Positions 1 to 5,673 of a stretch of 25,979 nucleotides of DNA are shown here, in pieces (position 1 is the stretch's first letter; every line of letters starts with the position of its first letter). The notes under the pieces are model-generated. The model saw only the letters and a list, made by a program, of their open reading frames with translations. It made no database searches and was not told the origin of the DNA. Origin of the DNA: Eubacterium sp. CAG:251 (GTDB taxonomy: Bacteria > Bacillota > Clostridia > Oscillospirales > Acutalibacteraceae); assembly GCA_000436835.1 (NCBI GenBank), contig FR889145.1, forward strand, positions 1 to 25,979, read 5' to 3'. Both the position numbers and the translations under genes were made by a program.

Positions 1-101
1 TTTATGGCAAGATATAGACGATATTAAAATCACATATAAATAAGCTATACGTCTGATGAATTTTCACAAGGCGTATTTTTTCCATTTTTAGTTGTATGTG
101 G

Positions 102-470
102 TTATGTTACATAGCTAAATATCCATAATCTTTGATTTTTGATATTGTTCATAGCACCGACCCAAGCCATCATATCATTAGCTTTCAATTCTTCCGTTAT
201 GCCTTGTTTCTTCGCAAATTCATCAATAAACCTGCTTTCTATTTCACTTGCCAGTAAATCAATATCGTGAAGATAAGAGTTGAGCTTGCCGCTTGTGATA
301 AGATTGTAATATCTAACCTTGCGATTTTCCTTGAGCCATCTTTTATGCCTTTGTCCCCAAATGCCGATAGAGTAGTTATCACTTTCAGAAATGGTTAAAC
401 AAGGAATATAATAATCACCTTGCAATTCATACCAAAGTCTGTTGCTTTTATCAAAAATATACTTTTTCAT
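102..470 (-). CDS. tnpV: TnpV-family mobile-element protein
   Basis: About 122 aa. The core matches what I know of TnpV, a small protein of unknown function carried by Tn4451-type and other clostridial mobilisable elements: an N-terminal YxxxGDYYIPCL segment, then IGIWGQRHKRWLKE, then a LITSGKLNSYLHDID stretch and an AWVGAMNNIKN stretch near the end. The start is taken as the ATG at 470 because GGAGG lies 8 bases upstream; a TTG at 485 in the same frame overlaps that Shine-Dalgarno and is unlikely. The C-terminus after MNNIKN (QRLWIFSYVT) does not resemble the usual acidic tail, so the protein may be slightly truncated or diverged. No recombinase or transposase accompanies it in the window, so it is either an orphan or the edge of an element extending to the left. 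Family recognition is from memory of the motif, not a search. Confidence 0.8.
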   Translation of the reverse strand: MKKYIFDKSNRLWYELQGDYYIPCLTISESDNYSIGIWGQRHKRWLKENRKVRYYNLITSGKLNSYLHDIDLLASEIESRFIDEFAKKQGITEELKANDMMAWVGAMNNIKNQRLWIFSYVT

Positions 471-493
471 TGTGTAATCCTCCAAAATAATAA

Positions 494-499
494 ATTATA
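494..499 (-). promoter_or_regulatory. Possible -10 box for tnpV
   Basis: A perfect TATAAT on the minus strand lies 23 bases upstream of the tnpV start, with the GGAGG Shine-Dalgarno between. I see no good -35 at 16-18 bases, so this is weak evidence. Confidence 0.35.
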
Positions 500-536
500 C
501 CTACAATTCATCATTCCAACCGATTACAAAAGCCCC

Positions 537-569
537 AAGGGAGAGACTTCTTTACGAAGCCTCTCCCTT
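537..569. repeat. Long imperfect inverted repeat
   Basis: AAGGGAGAG (537-545) pairs with CTCTCCCTT (561-569), and CTTC (547-550) with GAAG (556-559), around a 5-base loop with one A/C mismatch. The stem is 14 positions. No T-run follows on either strand close by, so it is more like a repeat-element arm than a simple terminator. It resembles hairpins I recall as dispersed repeats in gut Oscillospiraceae; that link is not checked. Confidence 0.65.
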
Positions 570-620
570 GTGGTGCTCTTTTATTTTTGCTGTGGAATGT
601 AATCGAAACAGCCGTTAAGA

Positions 621-641
621 AAACAGTCCGGTGGACTGTTT
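621..641. repeat. Tight 9-bp inverted repeat
   Basis: AAACAGTCC (621-629) and GGACTGTTT (633-641) form a perfect stem with a 3-base loop. It sits between the two larger hairpins of this region and probably belongs to the same composite repeat. Confidence 0.6.
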
Positions 642-702
642 TTAGGCGCGGCGTGTCGGTGAGCGCAGAAGCGAACCGAGCGATTACCGCCATCTCCACC
701 AC

Positions 703-740
703 GTCGTCACGGACTGCATATCGTTCGTGACGACTTTTTT
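703..740 (+). terminator. Terminator-like hairpin with T-run
   Basis: GTCGTCACG (703-711) pairs perfectly with CGTGACGAC (726-734) around a 14-base loop and is followed directly by six Ts (735-740). The shape is that of a plus-strand intrinsic terminator, yet no plus-strand gene precedes it, so it may be the end of a composite repeat element or of a small RNA. Confidence 0.6.
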
Positions 741-771
741 ATTACTTAAAAGAAAAAGTCATCAGCTCACT

Positions 772-825
772 CATTTCGTCGTTCCTCCTTTCCCCAAAAA
801 GCTTACGCTTTTCGGGGACCCCGAT
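772..825 (-). repeat. Hairpin-SD-ATG repeat, copy A
   Basis: Read on the minus strand from 825: ATCGGGGTCCCC, then the stem CCCCGAAAAGC / GCTTTTTGGGG with a GTAA loop (plus-strand 792-817), then AAAGGAGGAAC and an ATG at 774. The same order of parts occurs on the plus strand at 3939-3989. In both copies the stem keeps one G:U pair that is only a wobble when read in this direction, which fixes the orientation of the element. Confidence 0.8.
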
Positions 826-852
826 ATTTATTTTTATTTTTGTATAAACAAT

Positions 853-867
853 GTGGATTCGAACCAC
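853..867 (-). other. tRNA T-arm-like fragment
   Basis: The minus strand reads GTGGTTCGAATCCAC, which is a T-arm: a GTTCGAAT-type loop closed by a 4-bp stem. No acceptor, D-arm or anticodon arm can be assembled around it, so it is not a tRNA gene. It could be a scar of integration at a tRNA 3' end or a chance part of the surrounding repeat. Confidence 0.45.
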
Positions 868-1044
868 TGATGGGAGCGAACGCCGAAGCCTGCGAGGCAA
901 GGAACGAGGACGGCAAAACCTGCTATGTTCCTGCTGATATGAACTACAGAAAGTGAGAAAAGCCGAAAATTCTGATGGTGAAAAAACACCGAGAACAAAC
1001 TGAATGGAAGATTGATTATGATTACCTTTTGAAAAATAAAACTG

Positions 1045-1073
1045 TTGATATTGAAAGAAAAATTGTTTATAAT
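1045..1073 (+). promoter_or_regulatory. Promoter of the FNT channel gene
   Basis: TTGATA (1045-1050), a 17-base spacer and a perfect TATAAT (1068-1073). Transcription would start near 1080, leaving a leader of about 35 bases before the ATG at 1115. Confidence 0.75.
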
Positions 1074-1114
1074 GTAATAGCAAAATTAATGAACTTTTAT
1101 TTGAAAGGGCTTAT

Positions 1115-1903
1115 ATGATAACTTCAAAAGAAATTGAGCATAATTACATAGAAATCGGTTATAGCAAATGCAATATGAATATTGCAAAATGCTTTATTTT
1201 GGCTATTCTTGCAGGTATGTTTATTGCGTTTGGCGGGCTTAGTTCCTCCGTTGCGTCTTGTATGATTGAAAATTCGTCGCTTGCAAAGCTGATTCAAAGT
1301 GTTGTCTTTCCGGCAGGCCTTGCAATGGTTGTCGCAGTCGGCGCTGAGCTTTTCACGGGCGATTGCTTAATCACAATATCAGTGCTTGAAAGAAAAACAA
1401 ATGTGCTTAAATTTATCAGAACATTGATAATTGTTTATATCGGAAATCTCGTCGGAAGTATTCTTGTGGCTTTGATGGCGGTATACGGGCATACATTGTC
1501 TGCTTTTAACGGTGCGCTTGCGCAGAATATAGTTGATATTGCGGCTAAAAAATGCGAAATAGGCTTTGGCGACGCAATAATCAGAGGCATTTTGTGTAAT
1601 GTTTTGGTTTGCTCAGCTGTTTGGATGTCAATGACGACAAAGAGTGCAGCAGGCAAAATTGTCGCTTTGTTTATGCCAATTATGGTCTTTGTAATCAGCG
1701 GCTTTGAGCATAGCGTTGCAAATATGTTTTATATCCCTGCAGGCATTATGGCACTTAAGGAATATGGCGTAGAAGCTGAAGGTCTTAATTGGTTTAACTT
1801 TTTTATCACTAATGAGCTTCCCGTAACTGTCGGCAATTTAATCGGCGGAATTTCCTTAAGCGTGGCGCTTTGGTTTACTCAAAGTCAAAAAGCAAAAAAA
1901 TAA
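1115..1903 (+). CDS. Formate/nitrite transporter family channel
   Basis: A 262-aa membrane protein of the FNT family (FocA/NirC/hydrosulfide channel fold), which moves small monovalent anions across the cytoplasmic membrane. Family marks in order: AGMFIAFGG near residue 35, GAELFTGDC near 87, NLVGS near 110, RGILCNVLVCSAVWMS near 160, the conserved central histidine in SGFEHSVANMF near 199, and NLIGG near 245. Six membrane segments fit the hydrophobic blocks. It is a single-gene unit: strong promoter upstream, strong terminator downstream. No pyruvate formate-lyase or nitrite reductase gene is adjacent, so the substrate (formate, nitrite, hydrosulfide) cannot be fixed; the ELFTGDC loop is closer to the NirC/hydrosulfide type as I recall. 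Start chosen at 1115 with AAGGG upstream. Confidence 0.88.
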   Translation: MITSKEIEHNYIEIGYSKCNMNIAKCFILAILAGMFIAFGGLSSSVASCMIENSSLAKLIQSVVFPAGLAMVVAVGAELFTGDCLITISVLERKTNVLKFIRTLIIVYIGNLVGSILVALMAVYGHTLSAFNGALAQNIVDIAAKKCEIGFGDAIIRGILCNVLVCSAVWMSMTTKSAAGKIVALFMPIMVFVISGFEHSVANMFYIPAGIMALKEYGVEAEGLNWFNFFITNELPVTVGNLIGGISLSVALWFTQSQKAKK

Positions 1904-1912
1904 TATATAATA

Positions 1913-1950
1913 AAAACACCTTTCGGCACTGCGGCTTGAAAGGTGTTTTG
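1913..1950 (+). terminator. Terminator of the FNT gene
   Basis: AAAACACCTTTC (1913-1924) pairs perfectly with GAAAGGTGTTTT (1938-1949), ending in four Ts. It begins ten bases after the stop codon. Confidence 0.85.
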
Positions 1951-2011
1951 CTTTATGTTTATAAATCAATTTTGTTATTATGCGTATATTTTTTTATGAT
2001 AATATTTTATA

Positions 2012-2431
2012 TTGCCTATCTTACAAATATTGACAATCTTATTATTTCCTGCTATTCTTTTAATACTAATAAAAAAGCATTACGAGGTTACGGTTACGAA
2101 AAAGTTGTTTGAAAAGCTGAAAAATAAATTTATTAATTTTTGCAAATGGGTGTGGAGCGAGTGCAAGGATTGGCATACACTTGTGCTTTTTGCCATAGTT
2201 GTTGTTTTGATGTATGCTCCCGTTTGGCTCGGATATATCCTTTATTTTGTGTTTAAATCAAAATGGGCAATGGGCGTTGCAAGTGCTTATTTGGTATTTT
2301 GGGCAGGTCCGTTTACTCCGTATTTTCCGCTTTGCATTGCGATTACATTGAGTTTAAAAAAGCTTATTGAAAAAATTAAGGGCAGGGGAGATAACGATTC
2401 TGCGGATAAAGAGAATAATAGTGATGCTTAA
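2012..2431 (+). CDS. Small membrane protein of unknown function
   Basis: An open frame of 139 codons with no family I recognise. If read from the TTG at 2012, it has an N-terminal hydrophobic helix (LQILTILLFPAILLILI), a basic/aromatic amphipathic stretch, two further hydrophobic segments (LVLFAIVVVLMYAPVWLGYILYFVF and the region around FWAGPFTPYFPLCIAIT), and a charged tail ending DNDSADKENNSDA. The start is uncertain: no Shine-Dalgarno precedes 2012, and a promoter-like pair TTGACA (2030-2035) / TATTCT (2053-2058), 17 bases apart, lies inside the frame. A shorter product from the TTG at 2103 is possible. The first 30 codons use TTA, ATA and CTA more than the rest, which also argues for a later start. 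A strong terminator follows at 2520. Confidence 0.55.
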   Translation: MPILQILTILLFPAILLILIKKHYEVTVTKKLFEKLKNKFINFCKWVWSECKDWHTLVLFAIVVVLMYAPVWLGYILYFVFKSKWAMGVASAYLVFWAGPFTPYFPLCIAITLSLKKLIEKIKGRGDNDSADKENNSDA

Positions 2432-2455
2432 AAGACTTTGAGAAAGTAGGCTGAA

Positions 2456-2513
2456 TTTCGCATTTTGCGAGCGGGTGCTGTACGTGGGTACTGCCTCCGA
2501 GCAAAAGGCGAAA
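2456..2513. repeat. Structured intergenic element
   Basis: TTTCGC (2456-2461) and TTTTGC (2463-2468) pair with GCAAAA (2501-2506) and GCGAAA (2508-2513), a 13-position stem with one mismatch. The 32-base interior holds its own small hairpin, GTAC (2480-2483) / GTAC (2488-2491). There is no T-run. It lies between the stop at 2431 and the terminator at 2520; role unknown. Confidence 0.55.
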
Positions 2514-2519
2514 AGCGCC

Positions 2520-2554
2520 AAAAGAGGATTGAACATTATGTTCAATCCTCTTTT
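2520..2554 (+). terminator. Strong terminator, 15-bp stem
   Basis: AAAAGAGGATTGAAC (2520-2534) pairs without mismatch with GTTCAATCCTCTTTT (2540-2554) around a 5-base loop, with flanking A and T runs that would let it work in both directions. Confidence 0.88.
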
Positions 2555-2636
2555 CTATGAATGTTATTATTTGATTGTGTTTTTATAAGAATATTCCTTT
2601 GTCTTATGAATTGTTTGAAATTTTAAAACAAACGGC

Positions 2637-2690
2637 GTGCTTTAGCCACTTTATCAATGTCTTTTGTTAACAAAATATGATAGAAAGCAC
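2637..2690 (+). promoter_or_regulatory. Nested palindromes upstream of cobW
   Basis: A perfect 14-base palindrome, TTTTGTTAACAAAA (2662-2675), lies inside TATCA/TGATA (2652-2656, 2678-2682) and GTGCTTT/AAAGCAC (2637-2643, 2684-2690). It ends just before the promoter-like TTGACA at 2691. The position is right for a repressor operator; for a CobW-type gene a zinc or other metal regulator would be the first guess, which is inference. Confidence 0.5.
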
Positions 2691-2709
2691 TTGACAAGGG
2701 TGTTATTAT
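2681..2709 (+). promoter_or_regulatory. Possible cobW promoter
   Basis: Two poor choices overlap: TAGAAA (2681-2686), 17 bases, TATTAT (2704-2709); or the good -35 TTGACA (2691-2696), which lacks a well-placed -10 (TGTAAA at 2715-2720 is 18 bases on but would start transcription inside the Shine-Dalgarno). The first is the more workable. Confidence 0.35.
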
Positions 2710-2739
2710 ATTCTTGTAAAAATAAAGGAGATGTTAAAA

Positions 2740-3876
2740 ATGGTAAATAAGAAAAAACAAATTCCCGTTACTCTTTTAACAGGTTATCTCGGAGCAGGCA
2801 AAACTACTCTTCTTAATCACGTTCTTGCAAACCAAGAGGGATACAAGGTAGCTGTTATTGTTAATGATATCGGTGAAGTTAATATTGACGCTTCTCTTAT
2901 CGCTAAGGGCGGTAATGTTACTCAAAAGGACGAAAATCTTGTTCCGCTTTCAAACGGCTGTATTTGTTGCACACTTAAGGTTGACCTTATGAAGCAGATT
3001 ATTCAGCTTGCTACAAGCGGCAGATTTGATTATATTCTTATCGAGGCAAGCGGCATTTGCGAGCCGGGTCCTATTGCAGGCTCAATTTGTATGCTTGACG
3101 GAACAGATCCGAGAAGTGAACTTCCTGCAGTTTGTTATCTTGATAATATCGTTACGGTTGTTGACTCTCTTAGAATGGTTGACGAATTTCTTTCGGGCGA
3201 CGCTCTTCTTAAAGAGGACAAGGACGAGGACGATATCGAAAATCTTCTTGTAGAACAGATTGAATATTGCACAACTATCGTTCTCAATAAGGTTGACCAA
3301 ATCAGTGACGAGAATAAGGCAAAGGTGCTTAAGGTTATTAAAACCTTACAGCCTGAGGCTAAGATTATTGAAGCAACTTTCGGTGACGTTCCTGTTTCCG
3401 ATATTCTTTCAACAGAAAGTTTTGATTATGAGAAAATTCTCAATTCACCGGGCTGGCTTAAGGCTATGGAGGGTGAAGAAGAGAACGAAGAGGAAGGCGA
3501 GAGCGAGGAATACGGTATCGGCACATTCGTTTACGAGTCGCTTCCTCCGCTTGACCAAAAGAAGTTTGAAAACTTTGTTTTTGCTCACTATCCTAAAGAG
3601 GTTATCAGAGCAAAGGGACTTTTCTGGATTGAAAATGACCCTCAAACAGCTTATATTTTCGAACAAAGCGGTAAGCAGAAAACCGCAACGGACGACGGTA
3701 AATGGATTGCTTGTATGCCAAAGCATCAGCAAGAGCAAATCCTTGCAATGAATCCTGATATCGCTGCCGCTTGGGACGAAAAGTACGGTGACAGGGTTAA
3801 CAAAATCGTGTTTATCGGTCAGAATATGGATAAAGAGGCTATCACAAAAGCACTTGATGCCTGCAAGGCTGAATAA
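2740..3876 (+). CDS. CobW/G3E-family metallochaperone GTPase
   Basis: 378 aa. G3E GTPases of the CobW/YciC/ZNG1 group bind GTP and a transition metal and deliver the metal to client proteins. Seen here: P-loop GYLGAGKT (residues 15-22), the metal-binding CxCC of NGCICCTLK (C74, C76, C77), the base-specificity motif NKVD near 184, and a C-terminal CobW_C-type domain from about 265. Between the domains is a Glu-rich linker (near 245-260, with runs of EEE) that is longer and more acidic than I expect. The ATG at 2740 is chosen because AAAGGAG lies 9 bases upstream; the ATG at 2731 abuts that site. It is a stand-alone unit with a palindromic upstream region and its own terminator. No cobalamin-synthesis genes adjoin it, so zinc or iron/nitrile-hydratase-type roles are as open as cobalt. 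Confidence 0.88.
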   Translation: MVNKKKQIPVTLLTGYLGAGKTTLLNHVLANQEGYKVAVIVNDIGEVNIDASLIAKGGNVTQKDENLVPLSNGCICCTLKVDLMKQIIQLATSGRFDYILIEASGICEPGPIAGSICMLDGTDPRSELPAVCYLDNIVTVVDSLRMVDEFLSGDALLKEDKDEDDIENLLVEQIEYCTTIVLNKVDQISDENKAKVLKVIKTLQPEAKIIEATFGDVPVSDILSTESFDYEKILNSPGWLKAMEGEEENEEEGESEEYGIGTFVYESLPPLDQKKFENFVFAHYPKEVIRAKGLFWIENDPQTAYIFEQSGKQKTATDDGKWIACMPKHQQEQILAMNPDIAAAWDEKYGDRVNKIVFIGQNMDKEAITKALDACKAE

Positions 3877-3889
3877 GGATAAAAAAGTA

Positions 3890-3925
3890 ACAGGACTGCG
3901 ATTGTTTTTTCGCAGTCCTGTTTTT
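3890..3925 (+). terminator. Terminator of cobW
   Basis: ACAGGACTGCG (3890-3900) pairs perfectly with CGCAGTCCTGT (3911-3921) around a 10-base loop, then more Ts to 3925. Confidence 0.88.
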
Positions 3926-3938
3926 ATGCGGATTTTTA

Positions 3939-3989
3939 ATCGGGGTCCCCGAAAAGCGTTAGCTTTTTGGGGAAAAGGAGAAAGGAATG
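3939..3989 (+). repeat. Hairpin-SD-ATG repeat, copy B
   Basis: ATCGGGGTCCCC, then CCCCGAAAAGC (3947-3957), loop GTTA, GCTTTTTGGGG (3962-3972), then AAAAGGAG (3973-3980) and ATG (3987-3989). It is nearly identical through the hairpin to the minus-strand copy at 772-825 and diverges after the Shine-Dalgarno-like tract. The frame from its ATG closes after five codons. Confidence 0.8.
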
Positions 3990-4053
3990 GAGTGCTTATT
4001 GTGAATTTTGCAAAAATTCATTCAAACACGGAATTTCTTTCGACGTAGTGTAG

Positions 4054-4072
4054 GGGCGACCATTGGTCGCCC
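4054..4072. repeat. GC-rich 8-bp hairpin
   Basis: GGGCGACC (4054-4061), loop ATT, GGTCGCCC (4065-4072). It lies downstream of gdhA (minus strand) but has no T-run in that direction. It looks like a short dispersed palindromic repeat of a kind I recall in clostridial genomes; the recall is unchecked. Confidence 0.6.
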
Positions 4073-4100
4073 GCAATCAGTTATTTATTATCTTTCAGTA

Positions 4101-5450
4101 TTAATAAATACCCTGAGCCATCATGGCTTCTGCAACCTTTTCAAAGCCTGCAATGTTGGCGCCGGCAACAAGGTTGTAGCCAAGGCCATATTTCTCGGCA
4201 GCTTCAACGGAATGTTTGTGAATGTTGATCATGGCATTGTGGAGCTTTTCATCAACCTCTTCTGCTGTCCACGAAAGTCTTTGACTGTTTTGGCTCATTT
4301 CAAGACCTGAAACGCAAACGCCGCCCGCATTAACAGCCTTTGACGGAGCAACAATAACACCGTCCATATCCGAAAGATAATTGAGCGCTTCCTCTGTTGT
4401 CGGCATATTTGCAACCTCAATGTAGTATTTTGTGCCGTTTGCAATGATTTGCTTAGCCTCTTTAATACCGATTTCATTTTGAGTTGCGCAAGGCATTGCT
4501 ACGTCTACCTTAACGCTCCAAGGCTTTTGACCTTTATAAAAAGGAACGCCGAATTTGTCGGCATAATCCTCACATCTGTCTCTTCCGGAGGCACGCATTT
4601 CAAGTAAATAGTTTATTTTTTCCTCGGTAATAATTCCGTCCTTATCGTAAATATATCCATCAGGACCTGAAATTGTAACGGGAATTGCACCAAGCTCGGC
4701 AAGCTTTTTGCAAGCACCCCAAGCTACGTTGCCGAATCCCGAAACTGCAACTGTTTTGCCTTTCAGCTTGTCATTCTCGTGCTTTAAAACCTCACAAAGA
4801 TAATAAACTGCACCGTAACCCGTAGCCTCAGGTCTTATAAGCGAACCGCCGTAGGAAAGCCCCTTGCCCGTTATAACGCCGTTTTCAAATGCGTCAGATA
4901 TTCTTTTGTATTGACCGAATAAAAAGCCTATTTCACGAGCACCGACGCCGATATCACCTGCCGGAACATCAACGTTAGGTCCTATGTGTCGATAAAGTTC
5001 TGTCATAAACGCTTGGCAAAATCTCATAATTTCGCCCTTGCTCTTTCCTCTCGGGTCGAAGTCGGAGCCACCCTTTGCGCCACCCATAGGTAAGCCTGTA
5101 AGCGAGTTTTTAAATGTTTGCTCAAATCCGAGGAAATACATAATAGAACTGTTTACGCTTGGATGAAAACGCAAGCCGCCTTTGTAAGGACCGATGCTTG
5201 AATTAAACTGAACACGATAGCCTCTGTTAATTTGTGTTTTTCCAGCATCGTCAACCCAAGCAACACGGAATGTAATAAGTCTGTCCGGCTCAGCCATTCT
5301 TGTAAGCAAATCATCTTCAACATATTCCGGGTGCTGCTCAATTACTTTTTCAAGCGAACGAAAAACTTCTTTAACACACTGTATGTATTCCGGTTTTGCA
5401 TTATCTCTTCTTTCAACGGTTTTGATTACATTTTCAATGTATTCATTCAT
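4101..5450 (-). CDS. gdhA: NADP-type glutamate dehydrogenase
   Basis: 449 aa, the usual length of the hexameric small GDH (family I). It interconverts 2-oxoglutarate plus ammonium and glutamate in the cytoplasm, and in this setting most likely assimilates ammonium. Seen: the substrate-lysine segment GPYKGGLRFHPSV, the active-site motif LPMGGAKGGSDFDPRGKS, DVPAGDIGVGAREIGFLFGQYKR, and the Rossmann motif VSGFGNVAWGA in the nucleotide domain. The coenzyme preference is inferred from closeness to bacterial GdhA enzymes. The second ATG (5450) is chosen since GGGG (5460-5463) is 9 bases away, against only 3 for the ATG at 5456. It appears monocistronic, with a short inverted repeat in its leader and no clear intrinsic terminator downstream. 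Confidence 0.95.
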   Translation of the reverse strand: MNEYIENVIKTVERRDNAKPEYIQCVKEVFRSLEKVIEQHPEYVEDDLLTRMAEPDRLITFRVAWVDDAGKTQINRGYRVQFNSSIGPYKGGLRFHPSVNSSIMYFLGFEQTFKNSLTGLPMGGAKGGSDFDPRGKSKGEIMRFCQAFMTELYRHIGPNVDVPAGDIGVGAREIGFLFGQYKRISDAFENGVITGKGLSYGGSLIRPEATGYGAVYYLCEVLKHENDKLKGKTVAVSGFGNVAWGACKKLAELGAIPVTISGPDGYIYDKDGIITEEKINYLLEMRASGRDRCEDYADKFGVPFYKGQKPWSVKVDVAMPCATQNEIGIKEAKQIIANGTKYYIEVANMPTTEEALNYLSDMDGVIVAPSKAVNAGGVCVSGLEMSQNSQRLSWTAEEVDEKLHNAMINIHKHSVEAAEKYGLGYNLVAGANIAGFEKVAEAMMAQGIY

Positions 5451-5483
5451 TTTCATTTACCCCTTTTTATGAAAATTTACTGA

Positions 5484-5499
5484 GTGAGTAGCCACTCAC
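5484..5499 (-). promoter_or_regulatory. Inverted repeat in the gdhA leader
   Basis: GTGAGT (5484-5489) and ACTCAC (5494-5499) flank a 4-base centre, 33 bases before the chosen gdhA start and probably just past the transcription start. It could be an operator or a short leader hairpin. Confidence 0.45.
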
Positions 5500-5508
5500 C
5501 CTATATTA

Positions 5509-5536
5509 ATATTAACATTAATAAATGAAAATTCAA
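5509..5536 (-). promoter_or_regulatory. Possible gdhA promoter
   Basis: On the minus strand, TTGAAT (5536-5531), a 16-base spacer and TAATAT (5514-5509), four of six matches in the -10. The region is very AT-rich, so other placements are possible. Confidence 0.4.
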
Positions 5537-5596
5537 GATGCTTTTTGTAATTCTGTTGAAAATATATAAAAATATTTATAAAACTAATGTAACGAC

Positions 5597-5630
5597 AAAA
5601 AAAGAAAGTGCCCAAATTAGGACACTTTCT
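5597..5630 (-). terminator. Terminator of the symporter gene at 5674
   Basis: On the minus strand, AGAAAGTGTCC (5630-5620) pairs with GGGCACTTTCT (5613-5603) with one G:U, followed by a T-run. It sits 44 bases after the stop codon of the symporter gene and insulates gdhA from it. Confidence 0.85.
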
Positions 5631-5673
5631 AATACTTTATTACAGTTAATTTTTGTTCGTTTTTTGTGCAATT

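Larger units (their letters stand above)
471..1114. other. Gene-poor, hairpin-rich intergenic region
   Basis: No convincing protein gene. It contains several strong inverted repeats (537-569, 621-641, 703-734 followed by T6), one copy of a repeat also found at 3939-3989 in the other orientation, a T-arm-like fragment (853-867) and the promoter of the channel gene at 1115. Its GC-rich patches (640-735, 870-920) differ from the AT-rich flanks. Best read as accumulated non-coding repeat elements beside an old insertion; the open frames across it are spurious. Confidence 0.6.

Noticed and set aside
2..85. A 27-codon minus-strand frame downstream of tnpV
   Set aside because: Too short, no clear Shine-Dalgarno, no recognisable family.
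870..956. A 28-codon frame ending DGKTCYVPADMNYRK
   Set aside because: It runs through GC-rich repeat sequence, has no ribosome binding site, and matches no family I know. It could be the tail of a destroyed gene, but the evidence is too thin to list.
511..1083. Minus-strand frames of 63 and 113 codons across the hairpin region
   Set aside because: Their translations simply read through inverted repeats and show no protein-like composition; no ribosome binding sites.
975..1118. A 47-codon frame (MVKKHREQTEWKIDYDYLLKN...) ending in an ATGA overlap with the FNT gene
   Set aside because: The consensus promoter of the FNT gene (1045-1073) lies inside it and there is no Shine-Dalgarno before its ATG; it is more likely non-coding.
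1870..2112. A plus-strand frame of 80 codons spanning the FNT terminator
   Set aside because: It overlaps the end of the FNT gene and reads straight through a strong terminator hairpin.
4054..4072. Reading the GGGCGACC/GGTCGCCC hairpin as the gdhA terminator
   Set aside because: No T-run follows on the minus strand; it is better described as a short palindromic repeat.
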